The position numbers and the translations under genes are program-made. Shown here one piece after another: positions 50,811 to 59,297 of a DNA stretch of 64,000 nt. How positions within the stretch are numbered: the first letter of the stretch is position 1; every line of letters begins with the position of its first letter. Source of the DNA: Seohaeicola sp024304985 (lineage in GTDB: Bacteria > Pseudomonadota > Alphaproteobacteria > Rhodobacterales > Rhodobacteraceae); the NCBI RefSeq assembly GCF_028802875.1, contig NZ_JARAMP010000001.1, positions 248,001-312,000 of the forward strand, written 5' to 3'. Under the pieces are notes generated by a model that saw only the letters and a program-made list of their open reading frames with translations, had not been told where the DNA came from and did not search any database.

Positions 50811-51290
50811 TTACTGGTCGATCTGGTCAATACGGCGCAGCAGCGCCACAAGTGTTGCGCGTTCCTCGGCACTCAGGTCAGCCAGCATCGCATCCTCATG
50901 CGCCTCAAGGGCGGCGACGGCGGCACGGCGGCGGCGCGTTCCGGCCAGCGTCGCGCGCAAGGCAAAGGACCGGCGATCCGTCAACACCCGGTGCCGCCCG
51001 ATCAGGCCTGCCTCCTCCAGCGCGTCGATGATCAGCACCGTGTTCGAACGCTCCATGTTCAGGCTGGCGGCCAGTTGCGACTGCGTCACATCCGGCGTGT
51101 CACAGATCACCGACAGGGCCGAGAACGTGGTGATCCGCAGGCCCAGCGGCTCCAATACCCGGGCGGCATCGGCCATCATGCAGTTGGTCGCGCGCTTCAT
51201 GGTATAGCCGACAAGCTGGCGCAGCGACCGGTCCAGCGCGGTGGCCGAAGGGATGGGTGTCTCGGGTGCGGGGGCAGTCTTGCGGGTCAT
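50811..51290 (-). CDS. MarR-family transcriptional regulator
   Basis: A 159-residue winged-helix regulator. The DNA-binding core is TTFSALSVICDTPDVTQSQLAASLNMERSNTVLIIDALEEAGLIGRHRVLTDRRSFALRATLAG (about 53-115), with helices for dimerisation at both ends. MarR proteins in aromatic pathways are released by CoA thioesters or phenolics. It starts four bases after the crotonase stop and is followed by the amidohydrolase. TATG-A-CATA at 52094-52102 upstream of the crotonase is a candidate binding site for autoregulation. Confidence 0.92.
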   Translation of the reverse strand: MTRKTAPAPETPIPSATALDRSLRQLVGYTMKRATNCMMADAARVLEPLGLRITTFSALSVICDTPDVTQSQLAASLNMERSNTVLIIDALEEAGLIGRHRVLTDRRSFALRATLAGTRRRRAAVAALEAHEDAMLADLSAEERATLVALLRRIDQIDQ

Positions 51291-51294
51291 GGCA

Positions 51295-52071
51295 TCACCG
51301 GAACGTGGGGCTGCGTTTCTGTAGGAACGCCTTCAGGCCCTCCTGCGCGTCGGGGCTGGTCTGGGTCAGCGCGGCACAGAGGCTTTCGGTGAACAGGCCG
51401 TCCGCCTTGGACATGTCCTCGATCCGGGCCAGCGCGTGGATCATGATATAGTTGGACAGACCCGCATTGCTGGCGATCTTGCCCGCCAGATCCCGCGCCA
51501 GATCCATCGCCTGCCCCGGCCCGACGGCATAGTGGCACAGGCCCAAACGCAGACCTTCCTCGGAATCGTATTTGCGCCCGGTCAGCATCATCTCGATCAT
51601 CCGGTCAGCTCCAAGGATACGCCCGACCCGGACCGAAGCCCCGCCCCCGACATAGATGCCGCGCCGTCCCTCGGGCAGCTGAAAGATCACCGACGGCTCG
51701 GCGATCCGCACATGGGTGGCGGTGGCCAGTTCCAGCCCCCCGCCGATCACTGCACCGACCATGGCCGACACGACCGGCAGTCCCGAAAACTGGATCTTGT
51801 CCATCACCGCGTGCCAGCCCCGCGAATGGCGCAGCGTGCCCTCGGCGTCGCGGGCCACATGCTCGCTCAGGTCAAGACCGGAACAGAAATGCCCGCCCGT
51901 CCCGGTCAGGATAACCACTTTCACCCCGGCTGGCGGGTTCGAGAAGAAGGCATCCAGTTCGGACAGCAACTGATCGTTCATCGCATTGCGCTTGTCCGGA
52001 CGGTTCATCGTCAGAGTGGCAACCGGGCCTTCGATATCAAGGGTCAGAGTCTGCATGGGCGATCTTGTCAT
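51295..52071 (-). CDS. Enoyl-CoA hydratase/isomerase family protein (crotonase)
   Basis: A 258-residue crotonase-fold enzyme. Oxyanion-hole segments are GGHFCSGLDLSEH and SAMVGAVIGGGLELATATHVRIAE. The catalytic position following PEGRRGIYVGGGASVRVGRILG lacks the Glu-Glu pair of classical hydratases, so it may be a hydrolase, lyase or isomerase on a CoA thioester. The ATG at 52071 has AAGG eight bases upstream. It leads the crotonase-marR-amidohydrolase run. Confidence 0.88.
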   Translation of the reverse strand: MTRSPMQTLTLDIEGPVATLTMNRPDKRNAMNDQLLSELDAFFSNPPAGVKVVILTGTGGHFCSGLDLSEHVARDAEGTLRHSRGWHAVMDKIQFSGLPVVSAMVGAVIGGGLELATATHVRIAEPSVIFQLPEGRRGIYVGGGASVRVGRILGADRMIEMMLTGRKYDSEEGLRLGLCHYAVGPGQAMDLARDLAGKIASNAGLSNYIMIHALARIEDMSKADGLFTESLCAALTQTSPDAQEGLKAFLQKRSPTFR

Positions 52072-52088
52072 CTGTTCGGCCTTTTTGG

Positions 52089-52107
52089 CTATATGTCATA
52101 ACTATCT
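52089..52107. promoter_or_regulatory. Candidate MarR site upstream of the crotonase gene
   Basis: The stretch contains TATG-T-CATA, an odd-centred palindrome in AT-rich surroundings that differ from flanking GC-rich DNA. On the minus strand it includes ATAGTTATG, which also occurs at 56016-56024 upstream of the glutathione transferase gene. It lies 18-36 bases before the crotonase start. Confidence 0.4.
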
Positions 52108-52130
52108 GGACGCGCGAAAACGCAAGGCTT

Positions 52131-52164
52131 CCCCGGCCCCACCGCCTGTTGCGGAGGGCCGGGG
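52131..52164 (-). terminator. Terminator hairpin after the TRAP transporter genes
   Basis: CCCCGGCCC (52131-52139) pairs perfectly with GGGCCGGGG (52156-52164) around a 16-base loop. Leftward it is followed by AAGCCTTGCGTTTTCG, with only a short T run. It separates dctM from the crotonase operon. Confidence 0.6.
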
Positions 52165-52173
52165 CGTGGTCTG

Positions 52174-53499
52174 TCAGTACATCATCCGCAGTGCAAACAG
52201 CGTGATACTCGGGAACATCACAAGGATGATCACGCGGATGATGTCAGAGGCCACGAAATACATCACGGCCTTATAGGTCTCGATCATGGGGGTCAGCCGG
52301 TCCATCGAGTTGATGACGAACAGGTTCATGCCCACAGGTGGCGTGATCAGGCCGACTTCGACCACGATCAGCACAAGGATCCCGAACCAGATCGCCACTT
52401 CCTCGGTCGTCATGCCGAAATCCAGATTGGCGACGATCGGAAAGAAGATCGGGATCGTCAGCAGAATCATGGACAGGCTGTCCATCACCGCGCCAAGGAT
52501 CAGGTAGATCAGCAGGATCACGGTCAGCACCATCCACGGGCTGAGTCCAAGACTGACCACATAGTTCGACAGCTCCTGCGGCACCTGCGTCAGCGCCAGA
52601 AAACCGTTGTAGAAGGCCGCCGCCAGCACGATGAAAAAGATCATCGCGGTCGAGCGTGCCGTCGCCATGAAGCTTTCGACAAAGCTGTGTCGGTTCAGCC
52701 CGCCATTGAACAGCGCGATCAGGCCGGTGCCCAACGCGCCGACGGCTGCCCCTTCCGTGGGGGTAAAGACGCCCAGATAGATACCGCCGACAACGACCAG
52801 AAACACGGTCAGAACCGGCCAGACATCCAGCACGGCACGCCAGCGTTGTGCATAGGGCATCCGCGCGCGGGCGGTTCCGGCACGGTCGGGATGGACCCGC
52901 GCATAGATGGCGATCGTGATCATGTAACCGATAGCGGCCAGAATGCCCGGCACGAAAGCCGACAGGAACAGCTTGGCGATGTTCTGCTCGGTCAGGATGG
53001 CATAGATCACCAGCACCACGGATGGCGGAATCAGGATACCCAGCGTGCCACCTGCCGCCAGTGTCGCCGTCGAAAAACCTCCGGCATAGCCATAGCGGCG
53101 CAGTTCCGGCAAAGCGACCTGGCTCATGGTGGCGGCAGTGGCCAGCGACGATCCACAGATCGCTCCGAACCCGGCACAGGCACCGACAGCGGACATGGCG
53201 ACACCGCCCTTGCGGTGCCCCAGCCATGCCTCGGCCGCCTTGAACAGCGACTGGGACATGCCGCCCAGCGTGGCGAAATGGCCCATCAGCAGGAACATCG
53301 GGATGATCGAGAGCGAATAGCTGGAAAAGGTCGAATACGTCTCGGACTTCAGCCGGGCAAAGCCCATGTTGAAGCTGCCCGTGGCAAAGAACAGGCCGAA
53401 CAGCCCCACCAGAAACATCGCAAGCCCGATCGGCACGCGCAGGAAGATCAGGGTCAGCAGAACGGGAAAGGACGCAATCCCGATTTCAAGAGTGGTCAA
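52174..53499 (-). CDS. dctM: TRAP transporter large permease (DctM)
   Basis: A 441-residue membrane protein with about twelve hydrophobic segments. It starts TLEIGIASFPVLLTLIFLRVPIGLAMFLVG and contains GACAGFGAICGSSLATAATMSQVALPELRRYGY, GGTLGILIPPSVVLVIYAILTEQ and PTEGAAVGALG, all standard for DctM. The start is TTG at 53499, overlapping the dctQ stop as TTGA with GGGGGAG seven bases upstream; no nearby ATG fits. It is the ion-coupled transport subunit. Confidence 0.95.
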   Translation of the reverse strand: MTTLEIGIASFPVLLTLIFLRVPIGLAMFLVGLFGLFFATGSFNMGFARLKSETYSTFSSYSLSIIPMFLLMGHFATLGGMSQSLFKAAEAWLGHRKGGVAMSAVGACAGFGAICGSSLATAATMSQVALPELRRYGYAGGFSTATLAAGGTLGILIPPSVVLVIYAILTEQNIAKLFLSAFVPGILAAIGYMITIAIYARVHPDRAGTARARMPYAQRWRAVLDVWPVLTVFLVVVGGIYLGVFTPTEGAAVGALGTGLIALFNGGLNRHSFVESFMATARSTAMIFFIVLAAAFYNGFLALTQVPQELSNYVVSLGLSPWMVLTVILLIYLILGAVMDSLSMILLTIPIFFPIVANLDFGMTTEEVAIWFGILVLIVVEVGLITPPVGMNLFVINSMDRLTPMIETYKAVMYFVASDIIRVIILVMFPSITLFALRMMY

Positions 53500-54077
53500 T
53501 GTTCTGCTCCCCCGACGGACAGGATGGTCCGGTTGCCGAAAAACTCACCGGCCCGCACAATCGCGATATAGATACCGACCAGCGCCGCGACCACGGCACC
53601 GACAAGGCTGGCGGCATAGGACCACCAGACCGGAAACTGCAACAGGAAGGTCGTCTCGCGATACTGCATCTTGGACAGCATCCCCTCGTAAAGTTGAAGG
53701 GCGATCAGGACCAACACAGCTGCAAAGACGATGTCCACGACCATCTGGATCATCCGGTTCACCTTGACCGACAGGCCGGCGGTGAAGATGTCGACGGTCG
53801 CATGACCGCCGGTAATCTGACAGAAGGGGATGAAGGCGAAGATGGCAAAGGCAACACCGGCCTCGACCAGTTCGAAATCACCAAGGATCGGTCCGACGCC
53901 GGTATCCAGCAAGGTCTGCGCAAAGTCACCCAGCACCGCAACCACCGGGCCGGAATGCAAAAGCGTGTTCAACGCCCGCCCCAGCACCGAGACGCAGATC
54001 ACAAGGATCAGCGCCGTCAGGACCAGCCCGCCCAACACCGCCATCAGGCGGGCAAGACCATTCATGAACCTGTGCAT
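53496..54077 (-). CDS. dctQ: TRAP transporter small permease (DctQ)
   Basis: A 193-residue membrane protein with four main hydrophobic segments (LARLMAVLGGLVLTALILVICVSVLGRAL; VEAGVAFAIFAFIPFCQI; MVDIVFAAVLVLIALQLYEGM; PVWWSYAASLVGAVVAALVGIYIAIV). The GHATVDIF motif is typical of DctQ. The ATG at 54077 follows AAGGAAAG. It couples the binding protein to DctM. Confidence 0.93.
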   Translation of the reverse strand: MHRFMNGLARLMAVLGGLVLTALILVICVSVLGRALNTLLHSGPVVAVLGDFAQTLLDTGVGPILGDFELVEAGVAFAIFAFIPFCQITGGHATVDIFTAGLSVKVNRMIQMVVDIVFAAVLVLIALQLYEGMLSKMQYRETTFLLQFPVWWSYAASLVGAVVAALVGIYIAIVRAGEFFGNRTILSVGGAEH

Positions 54078-54119
54078 CTGCGTGACTTTCCTTCCGTTGA
54101 TGATCGAACCGTCAAGCAA

Positions 54120-54147
54120 GGTCCCGCAGCGCTGCCGCTGCGGGACC
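54120..54147 (-). terminator. Perfect 11-bp hairpin between dctP and dctQ
   Basis: GGTCCCGCAGC (54120-54130) and GCTGCGGGACC (54137-54147) pair without mismatch around a 6-base loop, 16 bases after the dctP stop. With almost no T run it is better seen as a partial terminator or 3' stabiliser giving more dctP than dctQM message. Confidence 0.7.
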
Positions 54148-54163
54148 CCGTCATTCTATGGTG

Positions 54164-55198
54164 TCAGTTGCTGTGCTTTGCAATCAGCGCACGCGCCTGA
54201 TCCACCACGGCCTGCCCGTCAAGGCCGGTCTTGTTCAGGCTCTCGATCCACTCGGCCTCGACACCGGCGGCAGCCTCTTTCCACTCTGCCACCTGTTCCG
54301 GAGTCAGCGTGATGATGTTGTTGCCAGCCGCAACTGCGACTTCCCGCGACGGACCATCCCCCCCGGCCTGGGTCTTGCCCGCAAAGGCCGAGAATTCCAG
54401 ACCCGAATTGTTGTCGATCACCGCCTTCAGATCATCGGGCAGCGCCTCATACTTCTCCTTGTTCATCGCGAAGATGAACGAGGTCGTGTAAAGCGACTCG
54501 CCTCCGAATTCGGTGTGATTGCCCACCAGTTCCGACATCTTCAGAGAGGCGGTCACTTCCCACGGAATAACAGCCGCGTCGATCACGCCCTTGGACAGCG
54601 ATTCCGGAATCGCGGGCACCGGCATCCCAATGGGCGTTGCGCCCAGTGCCGTGAACAGCTGGGTCGTGGTGCGGGTCGGCGCGCGCAGCTTGACCCCGTT
54701 CAGATCGGCAACCGAGGTGATCGGGCTTTTCGAGTGGATCACACCGGGACCGTGGACCCAGACGCCGAGCGTCTTGAAATCCTTGAATTCTGTGTCAAGC
54801 AGATTGGCCTCAGCATAGTCCCAATAGGCGCGGCTCGTCGCCTCGGCATTGGTCATCATGAAGGGCAGCTCGAACACTTCGGCCTGCGGAAAGCGGCCTG
54901 GCGTGTAGCCTGCCACGGTCCAGACGATATCGGCCACGCCGTCAATCACCTGATTGATCAACTCGGGTGGGGTGCCGCCCAGCTGCATCGAGGGGAAACG
55001 GTCGATCTTGATCCGCCCGTTGCTGTCCGCCTCGACCTTGTCGGCCCAGACATCCAGAATCAGTTTCGGCACATTGGCCTGCGCGGGCAGGAACTGGTGC
55101 AGCTTCAACGTCACTTCCTGCGCATGGGCCGCGACGGTCATGCCGGCCATCATGGCGGCGGTCGCAACGGTGCGCAGTGCCGTTTTCATAAAGGTCAT
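54164..55198 (-). CDS. dctP: TRAP transporter substrate-binding protein (DctP)
   Basis: A 344-residue periplasmic protein with a signal peptide ending AHAQ (about residue 27). DctP features: EVTLKLHQFLPAQANVPKLILDVWADKVEADSNGRIKIDRFPSMQLGG, the conserved carboxylate-binding Arg in GVKLRAPTRTT, and PEQVAEWKEAA. It probably binds a carboxylate feeding the neighbouring crotonase, amidohydrolase and glutathione-transferase functions. It is separated from the permease genes by a hairpin. Confidence 0.95.
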   Translation of the reverse strand: MTFMKTALRTVATAAMMAGMTVAAHAQEVTLKLHQFLPAQANVPKLILDVWADKVEADSNGRIKIDRFPSMQLGGTPPELINQVIDGVADIVWTVAGYTPGRFPQAEVFELPFMMTNAEATSRAYWDYAEANLLDTEFKDFKTLGVWVHGPGVIHSKSPITSVADLNGVKLRAPTRTTTQLFTALGATPIGMPVPAIPESLSKGVIDAAVIPWEVTASLKMSELVGNHTEFGGESLYTTSFIFAMNKEKYEALPDDLKAVIDNNSGLEFSAFAGKTQAGGDGPSREVAVAAGNNIITLTPEQVAEWKEAAAGVEAEWIESLNKTGLDGQAVVDQARALIAKHSN

Positions 55199-55287
55199 AG
55201 TGTGATCCTCCCTAAGGATAATGTGGAAACCGCCCCGATTTCGCCGCAGGGGTCGGGCCTTCAGATGCCGGAAATCTCGCCCGCTCC

Positions 55288-55932
55288 TCAGGGTTCAAAG
55301 TCCGGTTGGCGTGCGGGATGCGCATCGGCAAATGCCGGCAGCGCCTCGCATCGCGCATGAATGTCCGCGATCCGTTTCAGATGGCTGATATCCACCCCGA
55401 AACGCTGTGCGGAAAAGATCTGGGGAACAAGGCACACGTCTGCCAGCCCCGGTGTATCGCCGAAGCAGAAGGCGCTGTCGCGCGGGCGCTTGGCCAGCAA
55501 TGCCTCGCAGGCGTCCAGCCCATCGGTCAGCCAGCGGGTCAGCCACTTCGTCGTGGCCGCTGCATCCGCGCCGAATTCGTCGGACAGGTATTTCAGCACG
55601 CGCAGGTTCTGCAGCGGATGGATCTCGCAGGCGATCACCTGTGCAAAGGCGCGCACGCGGGCACGTTCCAGCGGATCTGTCGGCAACAGCGCAGGGTCGG
55701 GATGTGTCTCGTCCAGCCATTCGAGAATCGCCAGCGACTGCGTCAACTCGTCCCCGTCATCGGTGATCAGGGCAGGCAGCAGCTTCTGCGGGTTAAGCGA
55801 CGCGAAGGCGGGGGATTTCTGCGCCCCCTGCTTGAGGTGGACGGATTCGAAATCGTAGTCCACCCCCTTGAGATTGAACGCAATCCGGCAGCGATAGGAC
55901 GAGGAACTGCGGAAATAGCCATAGAACTTCAT
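55288..55932 (-). CDS. maiA: Zeta-class glutathione S-transferase (maleylacetoacetate/maleylpyruvate isomerase)
   Basis: A 214-residue thioredoxin-fold transferase using glutathione as cofactor for cis-trans isomerisation. The zeta-class motif YFRSSSSYRCRIAFNLKG carries the active-site Ser pair (SSSYR), and NPQKLLPALITDDGDELTQSLAILEWLDETHP is the glutathione-binding block. Homologues isomerise maleylacetoacetate or maleylpyruvate in tyrosine and gentisate degradation. No gentisate or homogentisate dioxygenase is in the window, so the substrate is inferred only from family. It is first in the dctPQM direction. Confidence 0.88.
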   Translation of the reverse strand: MKFYGYFRSSSSYRCRIAFNLKGVDYDFESVHLKQGAQKSPAFASLNPQKLLPALITDDGDELTQSLAILEWLDETHPDPALLPTDPLERARVRAFAQVIACEIHPLQNLRVLKYLSDEFGADAAATTKWLTRWLTDGLDACEALLAKRPRDSAFCFGDTPGLADVCLVPQIFSAQRFGVDISHLKRIADIHARCEALPAFADAHPARQPDFEP

Positions 55933-56255
55933 GCGACCATCCCCGGAGGGGCTGTGACGAACATCGCTTGCATGAGCCCTCCTCCCAAAGGTTTCCGCGA
56001 ATAGGTAGCATACGTATAGTTATGCACCATTTCTATTTGATACTGCATTTCACCAGTTCGGCCAAGCACATCTTTGCCGACCGCAACGGACCAGCCTCCC
56101 CCCGAAGCTAAACCGACCGCTTGGTTGACTTTGCGATCCGATGCATCGCCTGTCAATAGTCATGTGGTCTCGCCAGTCTTATGCCTTTGCCCCCGGCCGC
56201 GCAAAACAAAAGGGCCGGTCGAAACCGGCCCTTCCCATGGACTGTCTGCGCGGGA
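55933..56255. promoter_or_regulatory. Intergenic region upstream of maiA with palindromes; no gene
   Basis: The 323 bases contain no open frame I can support. Near maiA, 56008-56025 reads GCATA-CGTATAGT-TATGC, a 5-bp inverted repeat with 8-bp spacer enclosing a perfect ATACGTAT; the region is AT-rich, as expected for the promoter and operator. The far end holds the terminator of the pyrimidine ABC operon. Confidence 0.55.
56203..56231 (-). terminator. Rho-independent terminator of the pyrimidine-type ABC operon
   Basis: GGGCCGGT (56212-56219) and ACCGGCCC (56224-56231) form a perfect 8-bp stem with a CGAA loop. Leftward it is followed by TTTTGTTTTG, a strong U-rich tail. It lies 24 bases past the binding-protein stop. 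Confidence 0.93.
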
Positions 56256-57245
56256 TCAGTTCAGCGCGGCATCGCTGATCACATGCGTCCAGGCGCCTTC
56301 CGGCTGCTTGGTGATCACGGGCTCCTCACCGGCGGCCAGCAACGTGGCCACGGTGCGCTCATAGTCAGCCGGGTCCAGCGCGCCATTCGACCCTGCGGTC
56401 AGCTTGGCCACCTCACCCATCATGCGCTTCTGATGCTGTTCGGTCTGTGCGCCGGTCTGGTCGTTGTCCAGAACGATCATCGCCGCCTCGTCCGGGTTCT
56501 CCTCGGCGTATTTCCAGCCCTTCATCGAGGCGCGCACGAAACGGGCCATCTTGTCGACGAAGGCCGGATCGCTCAGGTTCTCTTCCAGAACGTAAAGACC
56601 ATCCTCCAGCGTCGCGACGCCCTGATCCTCATACTTGAAGGTCACCAACTCCTCGGGCGTCACGCCCGCGTCGATCACCTGCCAGTATTCGTTATAGGTC
56701 ATGGTGGAGATGCAATCCGCCTGACGCTGGATCAGCGGATCGACGTTGAAACCCTGCTTCAGGACTTCAACCCCGTTCTCGCTCTTGCCATCGGTGGAAA
56801 TCCCCAGCTGGCTCATCCAGCTCATGAAGGGGAATTCGTTGCCGAAGAACCAGACACCCAGCGTGCGGTTCTTCAGGTCTTCAGGGCTGGCGATCCCGGT
56901 GTCTTTCCAGCAGGTCAGCATCATGCCCGAGGATTTGAACGGCTGCGCGATATTGACCAGCGGCAGACCCTTTTCGCGCGCGGCAAGGGCGGCCGGCATC
57001 CAGTCCACCATCACATCGGCACCGCCGCCCGCGATCACCTGCGTCGGCGCGATATCCGGGCCACCCGGCAGAATGGTGACATTCAGGTCCTCTTCCTCAT
57101 AGAACCCTTTGTCGAGCGCCACATAATATCCCGCGAACTGGGCCTGCGTGACCCACTTCAGTTGCAGCGTCACGTCATCCGCCGCCCATGCGGGGGCCGA
57201 GGCCAACCCAAGGGCCAGCGTCGCACCTGTCATCAGTTTCTTCAT
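56256..57245 (-). CDS. NMT1/ThiY-type ABC substrate-binding protein (pyrimidine-related)
   Basis: A 329-residue periplasmic binding protein with a signal peptide cut after APAWA (about residue 21). The family block LQLKWVTQAQFAGYYVALDKGFYEEEDLNVTI is followed by the GGPDIAPTQVIAGGGADVMVDW loop. Related proteins bind thiamine pyrimidine precursors, pyrimidines, riboflavin or taurine. In this operon with dihydropyrimidinase the ligand is probably a pyrimidine base or dihydropyrimidine. It is last in the operon and followed by a strong terminator. Confidence 0.9.
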   Translation of the reverse strand: MKKLMTGATLALGLASAPAWAADDVTLQLKWVTQAQFAGYYVALDKGFYEEEDLNVTILPGGPDIAPTQVIAGGGADVMVDWMPAALAAREKGLPLVNIAQPFKSSGMMLTCWKDTGIASPEDLKNRTLGVWFFGNEFPFMSWMSQLGISTDGKSENGVEVLKQGFNVDPLIQRQADCISTMTYNEYWQVIDAGVTPEELVTFKYEDQGVATLEDGLYVLEENLSDPAFVDKMARFVRASMKGWKYAEENPDEAAMIVLDNDQTGAQTEQHQKRMMGEVAKLTAGSNGALDPADYERTVATLLAAGEEPVITKQPEGAWTHVISDAALN

Positions 57246-57310
57246 TCTCTCATACTCCTTGTTGAACGATTCTTCTTGTCCGGCCTTTCCGGCTTCTTGT
57301 TGCTTGTCCG

Positions 57311-58156
57311 CTACCTGCGTTGCGAGGGATGCCAGAAGGTCATCGCCCGCTCGATCCAGACCACGATACCATAAAACGCCGTGCCCGCGATGGCCGCGAC
57401 GATGATCTCGGCCCAGACCAGATCAATCGACAGGCTGCCTACGCCCGTGGAAATGCGAAAGCCCATCCCGCGCGTGGGTGACCCGAAATATTCCGCCACG
57501 ATCGCCCCGATCAGCGCCAGCGTGGTGGCGATCTTCAGCCCGTTGAAGATGAAGGGCATCGCCGCAGGCAGGCGCAGCTTCAGCAAGGTCTGCATATAGC
57601 CCGCCGCATAAGTCCGCATCAGGTCGCGCTGCATGGCATCCGTTTCGCGCAGGCCCTGCACTGTGTTCACGAGGATGGGGAAAAACACCATCACCACGAC
57701 AACCGCCGCCTTGGACTGCCAGTCAAAGCCGAACCAGCTGACCAGAATGGGCGCGATCCCCACGATGGGCAGGGCGGCCACAAAATTGCCCACCGGCAAC
57801 AGGCCACGGGTCAGAAAGGCCGACCGGTCAATCAGGATGGCCGTGACAAACGCCGCCGTGCTGCCGATGGCAAAGCCGGTCAACGCGCCCTTGAGGACGG
57901 TCTGGCGGAAATCCTCCCACAGGATGCCGGTCGAGGCGGCAAAGGTCTGCGCCACATCGGATGGTGCGGGCAGGATCACGGGCGACACGCCCAATCCCCG
58001 CACCAGCCCTTCCCACAGCACGATCAGGGTCACACCAAAGAGCACGGGCACAAGAATGCGTACCGCGCGGGTGCCCCGCCATGCGGAATTCGCCAGCCAC
58101 GCATTCAATGCCCAGGCTCCGGCCCAGAAGATCAGCGCAAAGACCAGCCAGCTCAT
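57311..58156 (-). CDS. ABC transporter permease (ThiX/SsuC-like), subunit 2
   Basis: A 281-residue permease with about six hydrophobic segments. The EAA-type loop is MRTYAAGYMQTLLKLRLPAAMPFIFNGLKIATTLALIGAIVAEYFGSPTRGMGF, typical of the SsuC/TauC/ThiX group. The start overlaps the stop of the first permease as ATGA. With the unlike permease upstream it forms a heterodimeric channel. Confidence 0.92.
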   Translation of the reverse strand: MSWLVFALIFWAGAWALNAWLANSAWRGTRAVRILVPVLFGVTLIVLWEGLVRGLGVSPVILPAPSDVAQTFAASTGILWEDFRQTVLKGALTGFAIGSTAAFVTAILIDRSAFLTRGLLPVGNFVAALPIVGIAPILVSWFGFDWQSKAAVVVVMVFFPILVNTVQGLRETDAMQRDLMRTYAAGYMQTLLKLRLPAAMPFIFNGLKIATTLALIGAIVAEYFGSPTRGMGFRISTGVGSLSIDLVWAEIIVAAIAGTAFYGIVVWIERAMTFWHPSQRR

Positions 58157-59085
58157 GCCTGCATCCCCATGCGTTTCAAGGTGACCCGCTGCGCCAGATC
58201 CAGCAGCGTGACCAAGGCCCCCGCCAGAACCGCCGCCGCCACCAGCGCCGCCCAGATCGCCAGCGGCGTGCCGAACTGATCCCCGATCAGGATCCGCGCA
58301 CCCAGGCCGCTGATGGCCCCCGTCGGCAACTCGCCGACGATGGTCCCCACCAGCGCCGCCGCGATCCCGACCTTGAGCGAGGTAAAGAGATACGGCACCG
58401 AGGCTGGCAGACGCAGCTTCAGAAATGCCTGAAAGCCCGACGCGTTATAGGTCTTGAGCAGGTCCAGTTGCGCATGCGCGGGCGAGCGCAACCCTTTGAC
58501 CATGCCCACCAGCACCGGGAAATAGCACAGGTAGGCCGAGATGATCGCCTTGGGCACCGTGCGGTCCGAAATGCCCAATTGCGACGCCACGACGATGATC
58601 ATCGGTGCCAGTGCCACAATCGGCACCGTCTGGCTGATGATCGCCCAAGGCATCAGGCTCATATCCACCACCCGCGAATAGACGATCGCCACCGCCCCCA
58701 GAATCCCCAGAGTCGTGCCCAGCGCAAAGCCCCAAAGCGTCGATTGCAGCGTTATCCAGCCGTGATAGATAAGCGAGCGTTTCGACATCGCCCGCCCGTT
58801 CAGCGCCATATCCCCTGTGGTGTTCCACAACTCGACCGCCACCTGCCCCGGCGTCGGCAACCGCGGCCGCTCCATCGCATATGCGTCCTTGATCTGCGCC
58901 GGATTGCGCAGCATCAAGGACCAGACCGACACCTCCTGACGCTCCAGCGCGGTGGCCGGCTGCAACACCGCCCCACCCCGCTGCGCCTGATCCAGCGCGA
59001 CGCGGATATTCATCGGCGCCACAGCGGCATACCAGATGGCCATGATCGCCAGCAGAACCGTCAGGACAGGCAGAGCATTCCTCAT
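58153..59085 (-). CDS. ABC transporter permease (ThiX/SsuC-like), subunit 1
   Basis: A 310-residue permease. It has an N-terminal hydrophobic segment, then a large extracytoplasmic stretch (about 30-95) before the five-helix core. The EAA loop is LKTYNASGFQAFLKLRLPASVPYLFTSLKVGIAAALVGTIVGELPTGAISGLG. It resembles, but is clearly different from, the downstream permease. It is preceded by 243 bases with palindromes and no gene. Confidence 0.92.
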   Translation of the reverse strand: MRNALPVLTVLLAIMAIWYAAVAPMNIRVALDQAQRGGAVLQPATALERQEVSVWSLMLRNPAQIKDAYAMERPRLPTPGQVAVELWNTTGDMALNGRAMSKRSLIYHGWITLQSTLWGFALGTTLGILGAVAIVYSRVVDMSLMPWAIISQTVPIVALAPMIIVVASQLGISDRTVPKAIISAYLCYFPVLVGMVKGLRSPAHAQLDLLKTYNASGFQAFLKLRLPASVPYLFTSLKVGIAAALVGTIVGELPTGAISGLGARILIGDQFGTPLAIWAALVAAAVLAGALVTLLDLAQRVTLKRMGMQA

Positions 59086-59104
59086 GCTTGCACACTCCCG
59101 GCGT

Positions 59105-59175
59105 CACCGTTCCCCGGATACTCGAAAGCCATCACCTGCGGCGGGCACAGTTCTTTGAGTATTTTAGGAACAGTG
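59105..59175. repeat. Inverted pair of the dispersed motif (CACTGTTCC variant)
   Basis: The left arm at 59105-59128 and right arm at 59153-59175 are imperfectly complementary (CAC-GTTCC...ATACTC-AAAG in both) with a 24-base centre. It sits between the ABC ATPase and first permease genes of the minus-strand operon. Confidence 0.65.
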
Positions 59176-59285
59176 AAAGGAATTGGTGCTCTATTCCCCC
59201 CACGGTACAGGCTGGAGAGCCGATGACCGTGAACGGTGAAGGGGTCCGCCACCTTGCACAAAAGGCGGGCCGGGTGTGAAGGGGG

Positions 59286-59297
59286 GCAGGCGCCTGC
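59286..59297. repeat. Perfect 12-bp palindrome GCAGGCGCCTGC
   Basis: It lies 31 bases past the ABC ATPase stop, between flanking G-rich and C-rich runs, so the stem can extend. No T run is adjacent. Further along the same gap, ACCGT-GA-ACGGT (59226-59237) is another short inverted repeat. Together with the motif pair they fill most of this 243-base gap. Confidence 0.6.

Noticed and set aside
57246..57310. TTCTTCTTGTCCGG stretch as another copy of the dispersed motif
   Set aside because: It lacks the CAAATA half and the following bases; similarity is limited to a pyrimidine-rich run.
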